NCBI GenBank assembly: GCA_964017235.1 | Contig: OZ024931.1 | Span: forward strand, 125,995,530-126,059,529 | Length of the DNA: 64,000 bases | Direction: 5' to 3' | Origin: Sabellastarte sp. h YS-2021 | Taxonomy: Eukaryota; Annelida; Polychaeta; Sabellida; Sabellidae | Part shown: positions 32,439-43,139 of the stretch, in pieces | Numbering within the stretch: position 1 is the first letter of the stretch | Layout of the letters: each line of letters begins with the position of its first letter | The notes under the pieces: model-generated | What the model saw: only the letters and a program-made list of their open reading frames with translations | Database searches by the model: none | What the model was told of the DNA's origin: nothing | Position numbers and translations under genes: made by a program

Positions 32439-33522
32439 TCACTTCTGAGCCTGGTGGTGCACCTCCTGGGCAGCCACTACAGGTCCCAGGTGGAAAAGCT
32501 CTGAGTCAGCCCAGGCAACATCCTTCAAATAAAATTGGGTGAAGGTGTTGTGAGATTTCCAGTGGCAGGCTGACAAGATCTGATCTAAGGAGATCCCTGA
32601 TTGGAAAGCCTTAGAGGCAGCAAAGGCCCTAACATCATGGGCTTTAACCTGATGTAAGGTGAGGGCCTCCTGGTCAGAGAGCTCATAGCACAGAATCACA
32701 GTCTGTTTGATCCATGAGGAGATGGTGGCAGGTGAGATGTCTTTGTCAAAGCCCTTTTTGAAGGAGACAAAGACTAACTCCTTATTCTGCCTGAGATCTG
32801 CAGTCCTGTCCAAGTAGTAGCGCAGGGCTCTAACTGGATATAGGGACCTGTCACCCTTGAGTGACCTATCCAGAGATGGTGCCAGGGCTGGAATGACCAC
32901 TGGAGCCACACTATCTGGACCTTCCTTAGCCAGCTGGTTCTTGGATAGGAGGCTGGGTGAGGGGTACAAAGACACCTTAGACCAGTCTGACTGGTGTCTG
33001 ATGTTCTTATGTAACCAAGCGTGGATCTCACTCCTGCGTTTACCAGAACCTAAGGCCAACAAGCAAACAGTCTTGAAAGTTAGATGTTTCAAGGAGGCCT
33101 CTTTTAAGGGTTCAAAGGGAGCCTTTGTCAGCTGGTGAAGCACCAGAGAAAGGTTCCAGGAGGGGATGCCCCTCCTGCCCTTGGGTCTGTCTCTATGGAA
33201 ACTGTCCAGGAGACGAGTGAGATTTTCATCTTTGCTGACATTAATGGTGGAATTACCCAGTTTGTCAGCAATGGCTGATCTGTAGCCATCAATAGTGCCT
33301 GGTTGTAACTTCTTGTCCTGAAACAAGTGCAGGAGGAAGTTAGCAATGGCTTTCAAAGGTGGTGCCCTGAAGTCCACCTGATTACTGAGGCACCACTTTG
33401 TAAAAATGGTCCACTTTGCCTCATAGACAGATCTGGTTGATCCTCTTTGAGGAGTCTCAATTCGTGCTGCCACTGCCTCAGAGAAGCCCTGCTCCTTGAT
33501 TGCTGAGGCTCTAGGAGCCAGG
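32439..33522 (-). CDS. DIRS-b tyrosine recombinase (complete frame)
   Basis: About 361 residues are open without a stop. The order is AIKEQGFSEAVAARI, STRSVYEAKWTIFTKWC, the core-binding part, then catalytic Arg in GSGKRRSEIHAW, KAHDVR (H-x2-R), ACHWKSHNTF and the nucleophile Tyr in QFYLKD. These are the R, H, R, H/W and Y positions of tyrosine recombinases. In this copy the RNase H frame runs straight into the recombinase frame, whereas in DIRS-a they overlap in different phases, so a small indel near 33530-33570 has fused them. Length and residues suggest an enzyme that could still be active if expressed; this is inference. Confidence 0.88.
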
Positions 33523-35310
33523 CATGTAAGTTCAGATTTGACAGGTTCCTGTGAAGAACCTGGTTGAATGTTGGGCAGGCACAGTGGGATTTGACTGGAC
33601 ATTGCCACTAGATCCCAGAACCAGGGCATGTTGGGCCACCCTGGGGCAATCAGAATTATTCTGTTGCAAGGGTAGTCCTGTAACTTCTCCACCACTTTGC
33701 CCAAGATGGCCGCTGGTGGAAAGGCATATGGGTCCAGGTCCTCCCAGGAGAGGCTGAGTGCATGCACTGCCCAAGCCTGGGGGTCTGGCACCGGTGACAC
33801 AAACTGTGGAAGTTTGTTGTTGAACCTGGTGGCAAACAGGTCCACTTGTGGCTGGTGCCACCTTGAGCATACAGCTTGGAATACTTCTGGATGAAGTGAC
33901 CACTCTGTTTGAATGGTCTGGCCAAGTCTGGATAGCTTGTCTGCTATCACGTTCAGCCGGCCGGGGATGTGACGTGCCCTGAGGGTTATCTGCTGTCTGG
34001 TACACCAGGACAGGATTCGCCACAGTAGGGCACACAGTGATCCCGACTTCATCCCCCCCTCTTTGTTGATATAGGCAACCACTGTTGTGTTGTCTGTAGC
34101 TATCAGTACTGTCTTGTTGTAACAGAGGGTTCGAAACTCTTTTAGAGCTAGAAAAACTGCTTTTAGCTCTAAGTGGTTTATGTGAAGTTTGCTCTCTGGA
34201 AGGGACCAACTTCCCCTTGCAGTGTGCTCGTCTAAGTGAGCGCCCCACCCTTCTTTTGATGCGTCTGTAAACATTTGCAGAGCATGTTTTAGAGGGTGTA
34301 ATGGTTGACCTAGTAGCACATTGCTTTCCTCCAGCCACCACCTTAGATGGGGGTGGAGGGACTTGGGGACCGGGATCACCTTTTCCACTGTATGGGTCTC
34401 ATGTGTAGTTGCCCTAAGTGGACTTGCTTTTCTGTTGCTGTGAGTAGACCTATGAGGGACATGAATTGTCGGACCGGGCAAACCGGATCCGACAGTATTG
34501 ATCTGATCTTGTCTGTCAAGGTCTGCCAACGTTCTCCTGTTGGTCTGACCTTGCCCTCTTTCAGGTCGAACTGGTAACCTACAAAGTTGAAGACCTGTTT
34601 GGGGACCTGTTCTGATTTTTCCTTGTTCACCAGCCACCCTAGCTCCTGACAAAGTGTGACCAGGATTTGAGTATGCTGGAGACAAGTGTCGTGGGTAGAG
34701 GCTCTCACCAGCCAGTCGTCTAGGTACTGGTGGGTCCTTATACCCTTCTGAAGTGCCATGAGTTTGACCTCTTTGGCCACCACTGTGAACTCCATGGGGG
34801 CTGTGGATAGACCAAAGGGTAGGGCTTTGAACTGGTAAGACTGACCCTGGAGATGAAAATGCATGTACTTCCTGGACTGACTGTGAATTGGTATGTGGAA
34901 GTACGCGTCTATAGATGTGACCCACTCCCCTGCCTGTAGGGAGGTTCTTATTGTCTCTGGGGTCTCCATCTTGAACGACTCTGTGTTTAAAAAGGTGTTC
35001 AAGGTGCTCAGATCCAGGATGGGTCTCCACCGGTTGTTGGGTTTGGGTACCAAAAATAGTTGGTTGTAAAAACCCAGTGAATTTTGGTTTTCCACCAGTT
35101 CGACTGCATTCTTGTTTATCCTCCACAAGGAAGGACTGTTTGGTTGGATTGTGGTAGTTGCTTATTACAGTCGGTGACCTTGTCAAGTAGGGTCTGTACC
35201 GGAAGGGGAGAGTGTAACCCTCCCTCAGTATGTTTACCACTTTTGGACTTGAACCCAAGGACTCCCATTTTTGCCAATACTGTTCTAACCTCGCCCCTAC
35301 AGGAGGATCT
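33523..35310 (-). pseudogene. DIRS-b reverse transcriptase-RNase H
   Basis: The RT start PVGARL (near 35298) and LTRSPTVIS read in the same frame as RNase H. Near 35110 the frame shifts to one that carries WRPILDLSTLN, a shortened motif A (SIDAYFHIPI, three residues missing), GLSTAPMEF, HQYLDDW and VGYQFDL. This stops at about 34376, where a deletion removes the RT-RNase H linker. The original frame resumes with MFTDASKEGWGAH, LELKAV, ATDNTTVVAYI and HIPGRLNVIADKLSR (RNase H), then DLFATRFN and APGWPNMPWFWDL. A 1123-residue ORF spans everything because the out-of-phase middle happens to be open. Confidence 0.87.
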
Positions 35311-35598
35311 ATAACAGCATGTTGGGCATTGGTGACAAGATCTACAGAACACAAGTGACCTACACAAGAAACATTTTTCACATATTTTATTTCTGTGTAC
35401 ATTTGACAAAAGGTGGGATTTACGCCTTTCCTTTGTGGCAACCCGGTGACAATATGAGCATTTGCAACATGTGAGTCTACATTGAAATTTAAAGTCACTT
35501 TGCTGTTCTTGGAAACCACTGGTGCTGGGTTCAAGCCTCCCTGACCAGTGACATGTACAGAGTTCTTCTGACCGGTCACAGAATTTACACAATGATTG
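35293..35598 (-). CDS. Cysteine-rich readthrough extension of DIRS-b gag
   Basis: The frame continues directly from gag after TGA at 35599-35601. The downstream context is TGA-CAA-TCA (STOP-CAR-YYA). The peptide has C-x3-CC-x-C-x2-C, then ICEKCFLC, then C-x2-C-x2-CPTCC and SSCRG, the same pattern as DIRS-a at 6518-6799. The first in-frame codons after the stop contain no ATG. The frame remains open to 35116, but conservation between copies switches to the RT frame at SCRG. It is probably a zinc-binding domain; expression by readthrough is predicted, not shown. Confidence 0.62.
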
Positions 35599-37456
35599 TC
35601 ATTTATGAGGCTTGAACCCCTTGGCAGGCTTCTGGGAGAACGTTGAGGCCTTGCCACGACCTCTCCCGGCTTGTTGCTCGTCTTTAATCTGCTTCCAAGC
35701 CGGAAGGGTAGGTTTCCTGTTGTGGTGACTCGTAGATCTATCACTTGCAGGGTAAGGCCGGAAACGATTTTGTTGTCGGTGTGATGTACCCGACGAACGC
35801 CTCTCGTCATTTCTACTGATTTCCTCTTCAGCCTTGGTGATAAGATGATCCGGGAACAGTGCGTTTAGATGTACTGGAGACATTCTTAGGGCGTTCTTAG
35901 CTAGGGTGAAGTTGGCCATGTTGATAAAAATACCCTCGGATAGATCCTGCATGGTTCTGGCCATTGCCTGTGATATTGACCGGTTAAACGTGGTCAGATA
36001 CTCTAGTTCATTGACAGCTTGCTTCATCTTCTCTGATGACTTGCCCTTACTGTCGAGATGAAGAGTTTTGAGTTGAATGGCCATAGAGTGTTGAACTCTA
36101 GTCAGGCACCTTGACAAACCAGCAGCCTGGTTACACATTATTGTCTGTTCTCTGGCTGCTCTCTCCCACCTCCTGAGTAGCTCTTGACTGAAGGCCCGGG
36201 AGGGTGGGGCAGTAGGTAGATTTCTTCTAGCCACCCTGCTGAAGGAATGGTTGAGTTTTGCAGGATCCGGTGACCAGGTGCGTACTGTTGTGCTTTCAGA
36301 GTCCTTCTCAGCATGCATCCTGTACCACCTTGAAAATCTGTGAGTTTTAACAAACTGATCTCTGAGGAGACCGGTATTGTCTGAATTTCTAGTTGGGTAG
36401 CCCTCTGTGAGTGTGAGGTTAAGACTGGACATCTTACGACACAACCAGTCGTCCACAGGAAGTTTCACCGACACTTTACCGGTTGGTCTAACATGTGCAC
36501 CGGCAAAGGGGTTATCATCAGCAGTGGAGGACACAGTTTCGAACTCAGGAACCTTGTGCCAGTTCATAAAGCTTCTCACACCCCTCATGGTCTCCCTGTA
36601 GTTTGCCCCCTCAGTCGGTTCACTGTCAGGATCATCTCTGGAGACCTCCCTGTCTGCTGACCGGTCCCGGTGGATCTCATCATCCAGGGAACCGGTATCA
36701 CTGAGCTGGTCAGCTTCAATATCAGAAGCTGCACTCACATCTCCCTCACCGGTTGGCTGAACTTCAGGGAACGAACCGGGGGCCTGAACAGGCTGGGTTG
36801 CTATCCCTGCACCGGGAGCCCCAAGGGGCTGGGTGGCAGTCTCCATCTCCTCTACAGCCTCACCGGTGACCTGATCAAGGCCGGGACCGGATTTCTCTAA
36901 AGCCAGCTTGCTGGTAGTGGCACCAGGGTAAAAAAAAAGGCTTCTGGCTGGTAGTTACATCTGGAGCTGGTTTCACAACCGGTTCAACCGGTACTGTGAA
37001 AGTCTTGGCCAACAACATTGCCTCAAGACGGGAGAATCTTTCTGCCCATTTCTCATCCAGTTGTTTCAAATCTTCAGCTGATGGTTTACTGCTGGAAGAT
37101 TTCTTCTTACTGGCAGAAGGCTTGGGTGATTCACTACGCTTCGTCTTCTTGGTAGTAGGGGTAGAATGAACAGCCTTGACCTTCTCCACTTTACCCAATA
37201 CAATAACGTGTGCAGGGTCCACGAGAGTGGGAGTGGAGGACGCAGTCGCCTTCTTGTCTTTCCTGTCTTTATAAGTAGGGGTAGACAATTGCTGAATCTG
37301 TTCAGGGTTAAACCCTCTACAGATAGTACATTCTTTCTTCTGGACGCAGGGGTCGTCGCCTAGCCCTTTGTCCCTACAACGTGCACATTTGGAGTGGGAG
37401 TCGAACCCAGCCATAGCATGTCCGCATGAACCTCGTCTTTGTCCTGGAGATGACAT
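35599..37456 (-). pseudogene. DIRS-b gag-like ORF1 (one frameshift)
   Basis: It starts MSSPGQRRGSCGHAMA at 37456. The zinc-finger-like C-x2-C-x9-C-x5-C-x2-C is at residues about 24-45, followed by a Lys/Ser-rich linker. The first frame ends at 36875. A run of nine T (minus strand) at 36930-36938 separates it from the second frame, which has QPLGAPGAG/QPVQAPG repeats, YRETMRGVRSFMNWHKVPEF, VDDWLCRKM and a basic C-terminus ending PHK before TGA at 35599-35601. DIRS-c has a shorter T run there, so a homopolymer slip is likely. The role as gag is inferred from position. Confidence 0.87.
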
Positions 37457-37571
37457 AGTTGTAGATAATACTTCTAAATAACTTTAAAAGTAAAATAAAA
37501 TGGTAGCGTTCGGTGTAGAACAAAAAATTCGCTTGTCGAGAAAACACGTCTTCACTCTCCACGCGCCAAAC

Positions 37572-37760
37572 AAAAAAGATGCTATGACGTCACGATGTCT
37601 AGACAGGAAGAGGAAGTACGATGCGCCACCTGGCGAATGCACTCTCCTGGCCGGTCCTGCCGGTATGATATACAGGACGTCTTTTTCTGACGTTTGGCGG
37701 GACCGGTCGCGCCGACCGGTAAAGCAATTGTCCATTGGATAGGATGTATTAACGCAATAA
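37572..37760 (-). repeat. Left inverted terminal repeat of DIRS-b
   Basis: AAAAAAGATGCTATGACGTCA to ATGTATTAACGCAATAA, the reverse complement of the inner right terminal repeat. Confidence 0.92.
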
Positions 37761-37771
37761 GATGGACATTT

Positions 37772-37911
37772 CAGTCATTTCGCGAAATGCCTAAACAGTT
37801 TAGCCATTTCGCGAAATGCCTAGGCATTTCATGTAATGACTGAAATGTAAGGTTCAGTGTTACACAGATTGCCTAAAGAAGTATTTGAGATTTCAGGCAA
37901 TCTGTGTAATG
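37772..37911. repeat. Palindrome-rich repeat beside DIRS-b
   Basis: There are three ~20-bp palindromic motifs in a row (AGTCATTTCGCGAAATGCCT at 37772-37791, a second with the same core at 37802-37821, and a looser one at 37822-37841). A 15-bp-stem hairpin follows (TTACACAGATTGCCT at 37860-37874 with AGGCAATCTGTGTAA at 37895-37909). The arms match 31638-31678 on the other side of DIRS-b. Confidence 0.85.
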
Positions 37912-39878
37912 ATTTTTTTAAAGTATCTTTTTGATAGAATATGATTATTTCTTGCTACGAGTAATTCAAGATGTAGTTTTAACTATATTACAATTAATGA
38001 AGCTTATAATATTGACATATCTCATGGATTTTTGCATAAGTGAGTACATAAACAGTTTTACTACATAATCATCAATAACAATACATTTCATACTCATTCT
38101 CATTTTCCATTTTTTAGTTCTTGGTACATCCTCTTATGTTGTTATATGCGGTGTGGCTTCTTATATGATCAGTACACTAATTGTGGTCACCCCATATGTT
38201 TTTATCAAATGACATAGAGTACAATTAGCAATGTGAGTGTGGAGCCTGAAATATGTTTCAAAGTCTCATATTTTGACAAAATATCCCTGTTTCCAGCTAT
38301 TTTTACCACAAAGCGGAGGTACTAGTTCACGCCCATTTTGTAGACACAGGCGCATTTGTTCTTGACCTCTAACAAAGAAAAATATACTGCCTTGCCACCA
38401 ATTATGGTCAGTGTACCAATTATGGTCACCCCCAGCTGGTCAAATGAAAGTAAATGCCAAGGTGAGAAAAACATGAAGTAATTGTAAACAGCTAGAGTAA
38501 TCCTAATCTAAATAACAAAAGATTATTCAAATATATTTTTAAAGGCTAAACATTAAGTTATATTTGCAGAGCACCACAGATCAAACATTATTTTCTGTTA
38601 TATCAGTGGCTAAAATAATGGGGTGACCATAATTGGTATGAAGAAATTCCAGTTGTTTGGGTGATAATAGGGCATTGTTGGTGCAATGTACACGTACAGA
38701 GGAAATTGATTGTGCTGAAACGAAGGCAAAACTTTGGATTAGTAAAATAAACACACACTAATTAATATCTGTAGTGTTATTGGGATCCGTGTTATTTTCA
38801 TTTATTGAAGCACAGGAATTAATTTTCCTACACAGACGTGACCATAATTGGTGGCCAGGCAGTAGTGTATTTGTCGCCACCAGTGTACACACACAGTACA
38901 GTACCTTTCCAGGTTCGGCACAGATTTGGAAATTGTTCTCCAGTATCTTAAATGCCCACGTCTTAATATAGCTAATGACAACATGTTTTATCTTTAGAAA
39001 TAATTTCTCTTTGAACGGGTATTTGACAACGTCAGTCTTTTGACTATTTCCTTCACATTAGGGGTGGCTTACATAAGTGAGCGATAATACATGTCTCTGA
39101 GCTTAATCCATACTTTCATATTTTTTTGCCGGAGATACTGATCGGAAGCTTCAAATACAATTTTGTTTATATATAAAATGGCATCTTGCTCTGTTGCAAG
39201 TAAAATAAATTACAGACAAGAAGATTAGAAATGACATAATTAAGAGATTCAAGAACACTGTATTGGAGATAGGGTATGTGATTCATGAATGCAATCTCCA
39301 GACTTCTTTGGATTTTGAAATTTTTGATTTGATTTTGTCAGTTTCAAATAAAATGAGGTAATTAGTTTCAAATAAAATTAAATTAAAGAAGGGTACGGGC
39401 TACTGGTGGCTATAAAACAATGAAAATGTTCTGTCAAATGATACAACAAAAGGATATTTTAGCCTCTTGTGTAAATAAGGTTATTTTCCATTCACACCAG
39501 ACCAAATATATAGACATTTCTGTGAGTTTTAAGTTAACGATTAACTGGTTGCATAATCTTATCTAACTTACATGAACTGTATATACTTTATCAACTTTGT
39601 GGTTCCAAAATGGTATATCTTCAAGTGAAGCTTACTAGCTTTCCATCATCTAATTATTATTCCAAAGATGCATTAACAGTATTGTTCAAATACAAGAACC
39701 TTATTTTTAAACAGAGTACTGGCTGTGGAACATTACATAAAACTCTAACTTTGATAAACAGATCAAATTTAATAACTGATATCCATATGCATTTATATTT
39801 TGTAGGCCTCTTATATTATTTTAGTCTGCATAGCTGTCATTTTAAATATACCCATATAGTCGAGACTTTGGATTGTAT
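37912..39878. other. Largely unique intergenic DNA
   Basis: No coding exon was recognised. The phrase ACCAATTATGGTCA (or its complement) occurs at least four times between 38180 and 38860 at irregular spacing, suggesting an old repeat. ORFs at 38774 and 39610 have no recognisable family. Confidence 0.45.
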
Positions 39879-40300
39879 CCAGATGTTTCAACCTTCAAAA
39901 TGTTTCGACCCTCTTTTTCAAAGACGGTTTAACCCCTGATTTTCACCCAAGTATTTTGTAGACATTTCGACCCTATTTGCAGACTTTATTCTCAATATTG
40001 CAAGGGAGCCCCTGCCCTTTATTTTATAATATTGCTCGGAAACCCCAAAGAGTTCTTTAAAAATAAATTATACAAATTAGAAAACCTAAGGTCATGGAAT
40101 TCCTTGGGGGTTCCTTGTGGGTTTCTTAGAAATATTCTAAAATAAAATATGCATATTAGAACATCTGCGGGGTTTCCTAGCAATATTTTAAAAATATGAA
40201 AATTAGAAAACGTGAGGAGACAGAACTCCATGGGTGAAAATAGCGGTCGATACGTCTGAAAAAAAGAGGGTCGAAATGTTTCGAAGATCGAAACGTCTGG
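39879..40300. mobile_element. MITE-like element with ~45-bp inverted ends
   Basis: The left end CCAGATGTTTCAACCTTC...TTTCGACCCTCTTTTTC is complementary to the right end AAAGAGGGTCGAAATGTTTC...GAAACGTCTGG. The interior contains copies of a ~100-bp AT-rich sequence also seen in 41950-43020. No ORF with transposase features. Confidence 0.7.
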
Positions 40301-40488
40301 TACATTTCTGGTATTGTCTGGTATCATTTCCACCTTAGTTTCTAACTACCGAACACCGGATTGCCTCCCTGGGTACGACTTGGAATATGTCTAACGTCTT
40401 GATGATTTATGCCTAACAAACTGGATGGTGTGCCTTAGAATCCGTATATACAGAGATTAAGCACTTGGACAACTGATTTATTGATTGA

Positions 40489-41075
40489 CCTGTGTTGCTA
40501 ACTCAGGACGGTTTTAACTCAGGACACCCATACACAAAAGTGATAAAAATTTAGTGAAAATAATCAAACCATGTATGTATCAATAATACACAAGTGTATT
40601 TGTCATAACCCTACCAAAATAATATACTTTTAATAATTTTAACAATATTATTCCTGAGATGATAGAGTGACACTTTTAAGATGTCAGCCAGTACAGATAT
40701 ACAGTGAAGTTGCTGAAATCAATGTGAATTAGGCACAACATATATCCTTGTTAATTTGTGTGACGTTTTGTTTTATATAACATAGTATGTGTAAAAAAAT
40801 CAATAAACACAGGATATAATAAAAATGACCTTTACCTTTGATTTAAGGAAATAGCATAACTTTTAAAAGTGTCCTGAGTTAAAAATAGAATGAAAATCCC
40901 AGAATTACATTTGTTGTTGTTTAGTTGACAAGTGAGGCATTTTATACAGGATAATTTTATGTGACTGCTAGACTGTCACTGCTCTTCTCATATGATAAGG
41001 AAATATTTTATTATTCTTTGTTGGTTATTTATTTACACTATTTGTTCAAAAAGTGTCCAGAGTTAGCAACACGGG
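40489..41075. mobile_element. MITE with 16-bp inverted ends
   Basis: CCTGTGTTGCTAACTC at the left pairs with GAGTTAGCAACACGGG at the right. Inner AACTCAGGAC and GTCCTGAGTT boxes repeat the end sequence. About 590 bp, AT-rich, with no coding capacity. No clear target duplication. Confidence 0.7.
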
Positions 41076-41750
41076 TATAATGCATGTTTTGTAGCAGTTT
41101 TTGAGTAAGGCCTATTAATATCAATGAAATGGATTACAAGATAGCAGCCTCAGTTGGACCAAGTTTATTTTGTAATATTCACGATTTGGCACAGATCAAA
41201 ATTGTTACAACTTCCAAGTATTGTTTGTACATCAATATGTAAATTTTTAAAACTACGTAATATTGCATGGTCATAGGTTGTACATATAATGTTACTTCTT
41301 TTTTTAACTTTTTCTAAGGAAATGTAAGTCTGCCATTATGCACTTTAAAAAATTAAATGAGTCAATATTTATTTCATCAGTTAAACTATTTTAATGTGTG
41401 TATCTCTGTATATCTGGATTCAGATTACTTTTGAGCAAACACATTTTGATTAGACATATTAACAAACCTGGAGATTGTTATACTATAAAGAATGTTTATT
41501 TATGTGATGTGTTACTTGAACACTTACTTTATTAAAATAGGCACAATATATTTCAATTTTAAATACGCTGTCTTTTGTCAACGCCTGAATAAAATGAACT
41601 AAAACAACGGTTAAAAATAGTAATTTCGGATGTTTCTAGTGTTGAGCGGTCTGTAAACAAAAATCAAACATCTGCACAATCTTAATGTTTATTTTAAATA
41701 TCTCCCCTCTCATTAAAAGTTTCAAACTACTCCGGTGCAAATACTGCACT

Positions 41751-41834
41751 ATGGTAAAAGTTTTAAATGTTGCTGAGAAAAATGATGCAGCCAAATCCAT
41801 TGCCGAGCTGATGTCAGTTGGGCGATATAGGAGG
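41751..41834 (+). CDS. TOP3A: DNA topoisomerase III alpha, first coding exon
   Basis: ATG at 41751 gives MVKVLNVAEKNDAAKSIAEL, then MSVGRYRR. This is the start of the TOPRIM domain of eukaryotic type IA topoisomerase III; the VAEKNDAAK block is diagnostic and includes the catalytic glutamate region. The exon ends at AGG|GTTTGT (41834/41835), where vertebrate TOP3A also has a boundary before REGLS. TOP3A works with BLM and RMI1/2 in dissolving double Holliday junctions, and a mitochondrial form decatenates mtDNA. An in-frame ATG at 41685 adds 22 residues rich in basic and hydrophobic residues, with no acidic ones. No later exons were found in the window. TOP3B is less likely because of the AEKNDAAK spelling. 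Confidence 0.8.
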
Positions 41835-41870
41835 GTTTGTACTTTATCTTCGACTATAAAAACATCGAAG

Positions 41871-43139
41871 TGACTCCTGTCACGGCATCGTGGTTTTAAC
41901 TTTTTGTCTAAAGTCACGGCATAGCAAGTTATACCATCAATTCGCACAAATATGTTAGGAAACCCCAACAGAATACCGTGACCTCATGAATATTAATAAC
42001 GAAGTGGCTGGAGTACGGTAAATCACCGCACTCGAGAAGAAATTCTACAGTACGGTAGCATTCATTTGCCGTATTCCAGCAAATTGACTTGAGTGCGGTT
42101 TAAGCTGGTAACCTTTATGAAATAAAACATCAAATTATTGTACTTGTACACTTGAAGACTTAAGAAAATATGAGGCTATCATGGATGGAAGAGCAATATT
42201 TTACTCTTACCACACCTTCTCTTAAAGTTTTATAACAATATTTGACAAAATAGAATATCAGTACTTGCACACACAGACTTAGGGAAATATGAGGCCACAA
42301 TGGGGTTTCGAGCCATATTTTACAAACAGAACATCCAGGCAACCAGTCTACTTTTCGTCTGCAAACGTGATTAATTTAATTAACCAATGAAAACAGTTGT
42401 TGCTGAAACCTCACTCTAGACAAATATTTCACTCTTACGGCAACCACTATTGAAGTTTTCTAGCAATATTTTACAAAAAGAATATCAAATATGCTAGTAC
42501 TTGCACACACAAACTTAAGGAAATATAAGGTTAAAATGGGTATTTCTGGCCATATTTTACAAATGGGAGATATAGCCAACCATATCCATTTTTCGTCTGC
42601 AAACGTGATCAATTCAATTAACCAATGAAAACAATTGTTACTGAAACCGCACTCGAGACAAAGTTCTGGAGTGCAGCAATCCGTACTGCAGCATATTTTC
42701 TAGGGAACAGTTTTACCGTACCGCAGCCACGCCCTATTAATAAGTAGTCCAGAAATTTTGATCTTCAAGTAAAGTGTTGTTTAAAATGTCATGGAAGCGT
42801 CAAATATTTCCTACGCATATATATTCATGAGCTGTGTAGTCCATCTGCTATTTGATGTTAAAGCACAAAATATTGTTAAGAAACCACCATCGAAATCTGT
42901 GACCTCTTGAATATTAATGAGCTGTCTGCGAATTTTGATCTTCAAGTAAAGTATTTATACATACATAGTTGGGAAACCCCACAGAATTCCGTGACCTCTT
43001 ATATATTCTCCGCAATTGTCAAGCAAATATACCGCTAATAAATTAACTGAGTTGTCGAGAATCGTTGATCAATTTTTAGTGCGATGCCGTGACTTTAGGC
43101 GAAAACTTAAAACCACAATGCCGTGACAGGAGTTACATC
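41871..43139. mobile_element. 1.27-kb element with ~50-bp inverted ends in TOP3A intron 1
   Basis: The left end ACTCCTGTCACGGCATCG and AAAGTCACGGCAT pairs with the right end ATGCCGTGACTTTAGGC and ATGCCGTGACAGGAGT. It is flanked by the 15-bp direct repeat ATAAAAACAT(C/T)GAAG at 41856-41870 and 43140-43154. The interior has two ~240-bp direct repeats (starting near 42190 and 42430; ATTTTTCGTCTGCAAACGTGA recurs). No transposase. The left edge is 36 bases after the TOP3A exon 1 donor. Confidence 0.75.

Larger units (their letters stand above)
31679..37760 (-). mobile_element. DIRS-b: full-length DIRS-type retrotransposon, mildly decayed
   Basis: It lies on the minus strand, with its left terminus at 37760 and right terminus at 31679. 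Terminal repeats are at 37572-37760 and 31679-31892, with the ICR at 31955-32050. Gag, Cys-rich extension, RT-RNase H and recombinase are present in order. Decay is light: one poly-A frameshift in gag, two frameshifts and two deletions in RT, and a full recombinase frame. No target-site duplication is seen, as expected. Length is about 6.1 kb. Confidence 0.95.

Noticed and set aside
32439-35810. Single 1123-residue polyprotein
   Set aside because: Its middle part does not match RT; the RT motifs lie in another frame. It is three segments joined by chance open frame.
39610-39939. 109-residue plus-strand ORF in otherwise unique DNA
   Set aside because: No motif, splice or composition support; it ends inside a MITE.
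41636-41968. 110-residue minus-strand ORF over TOP3A exon 1
   Set aside because: It is antisense to a clearly conserved topoisomerase exon and crosses into a transposon end.
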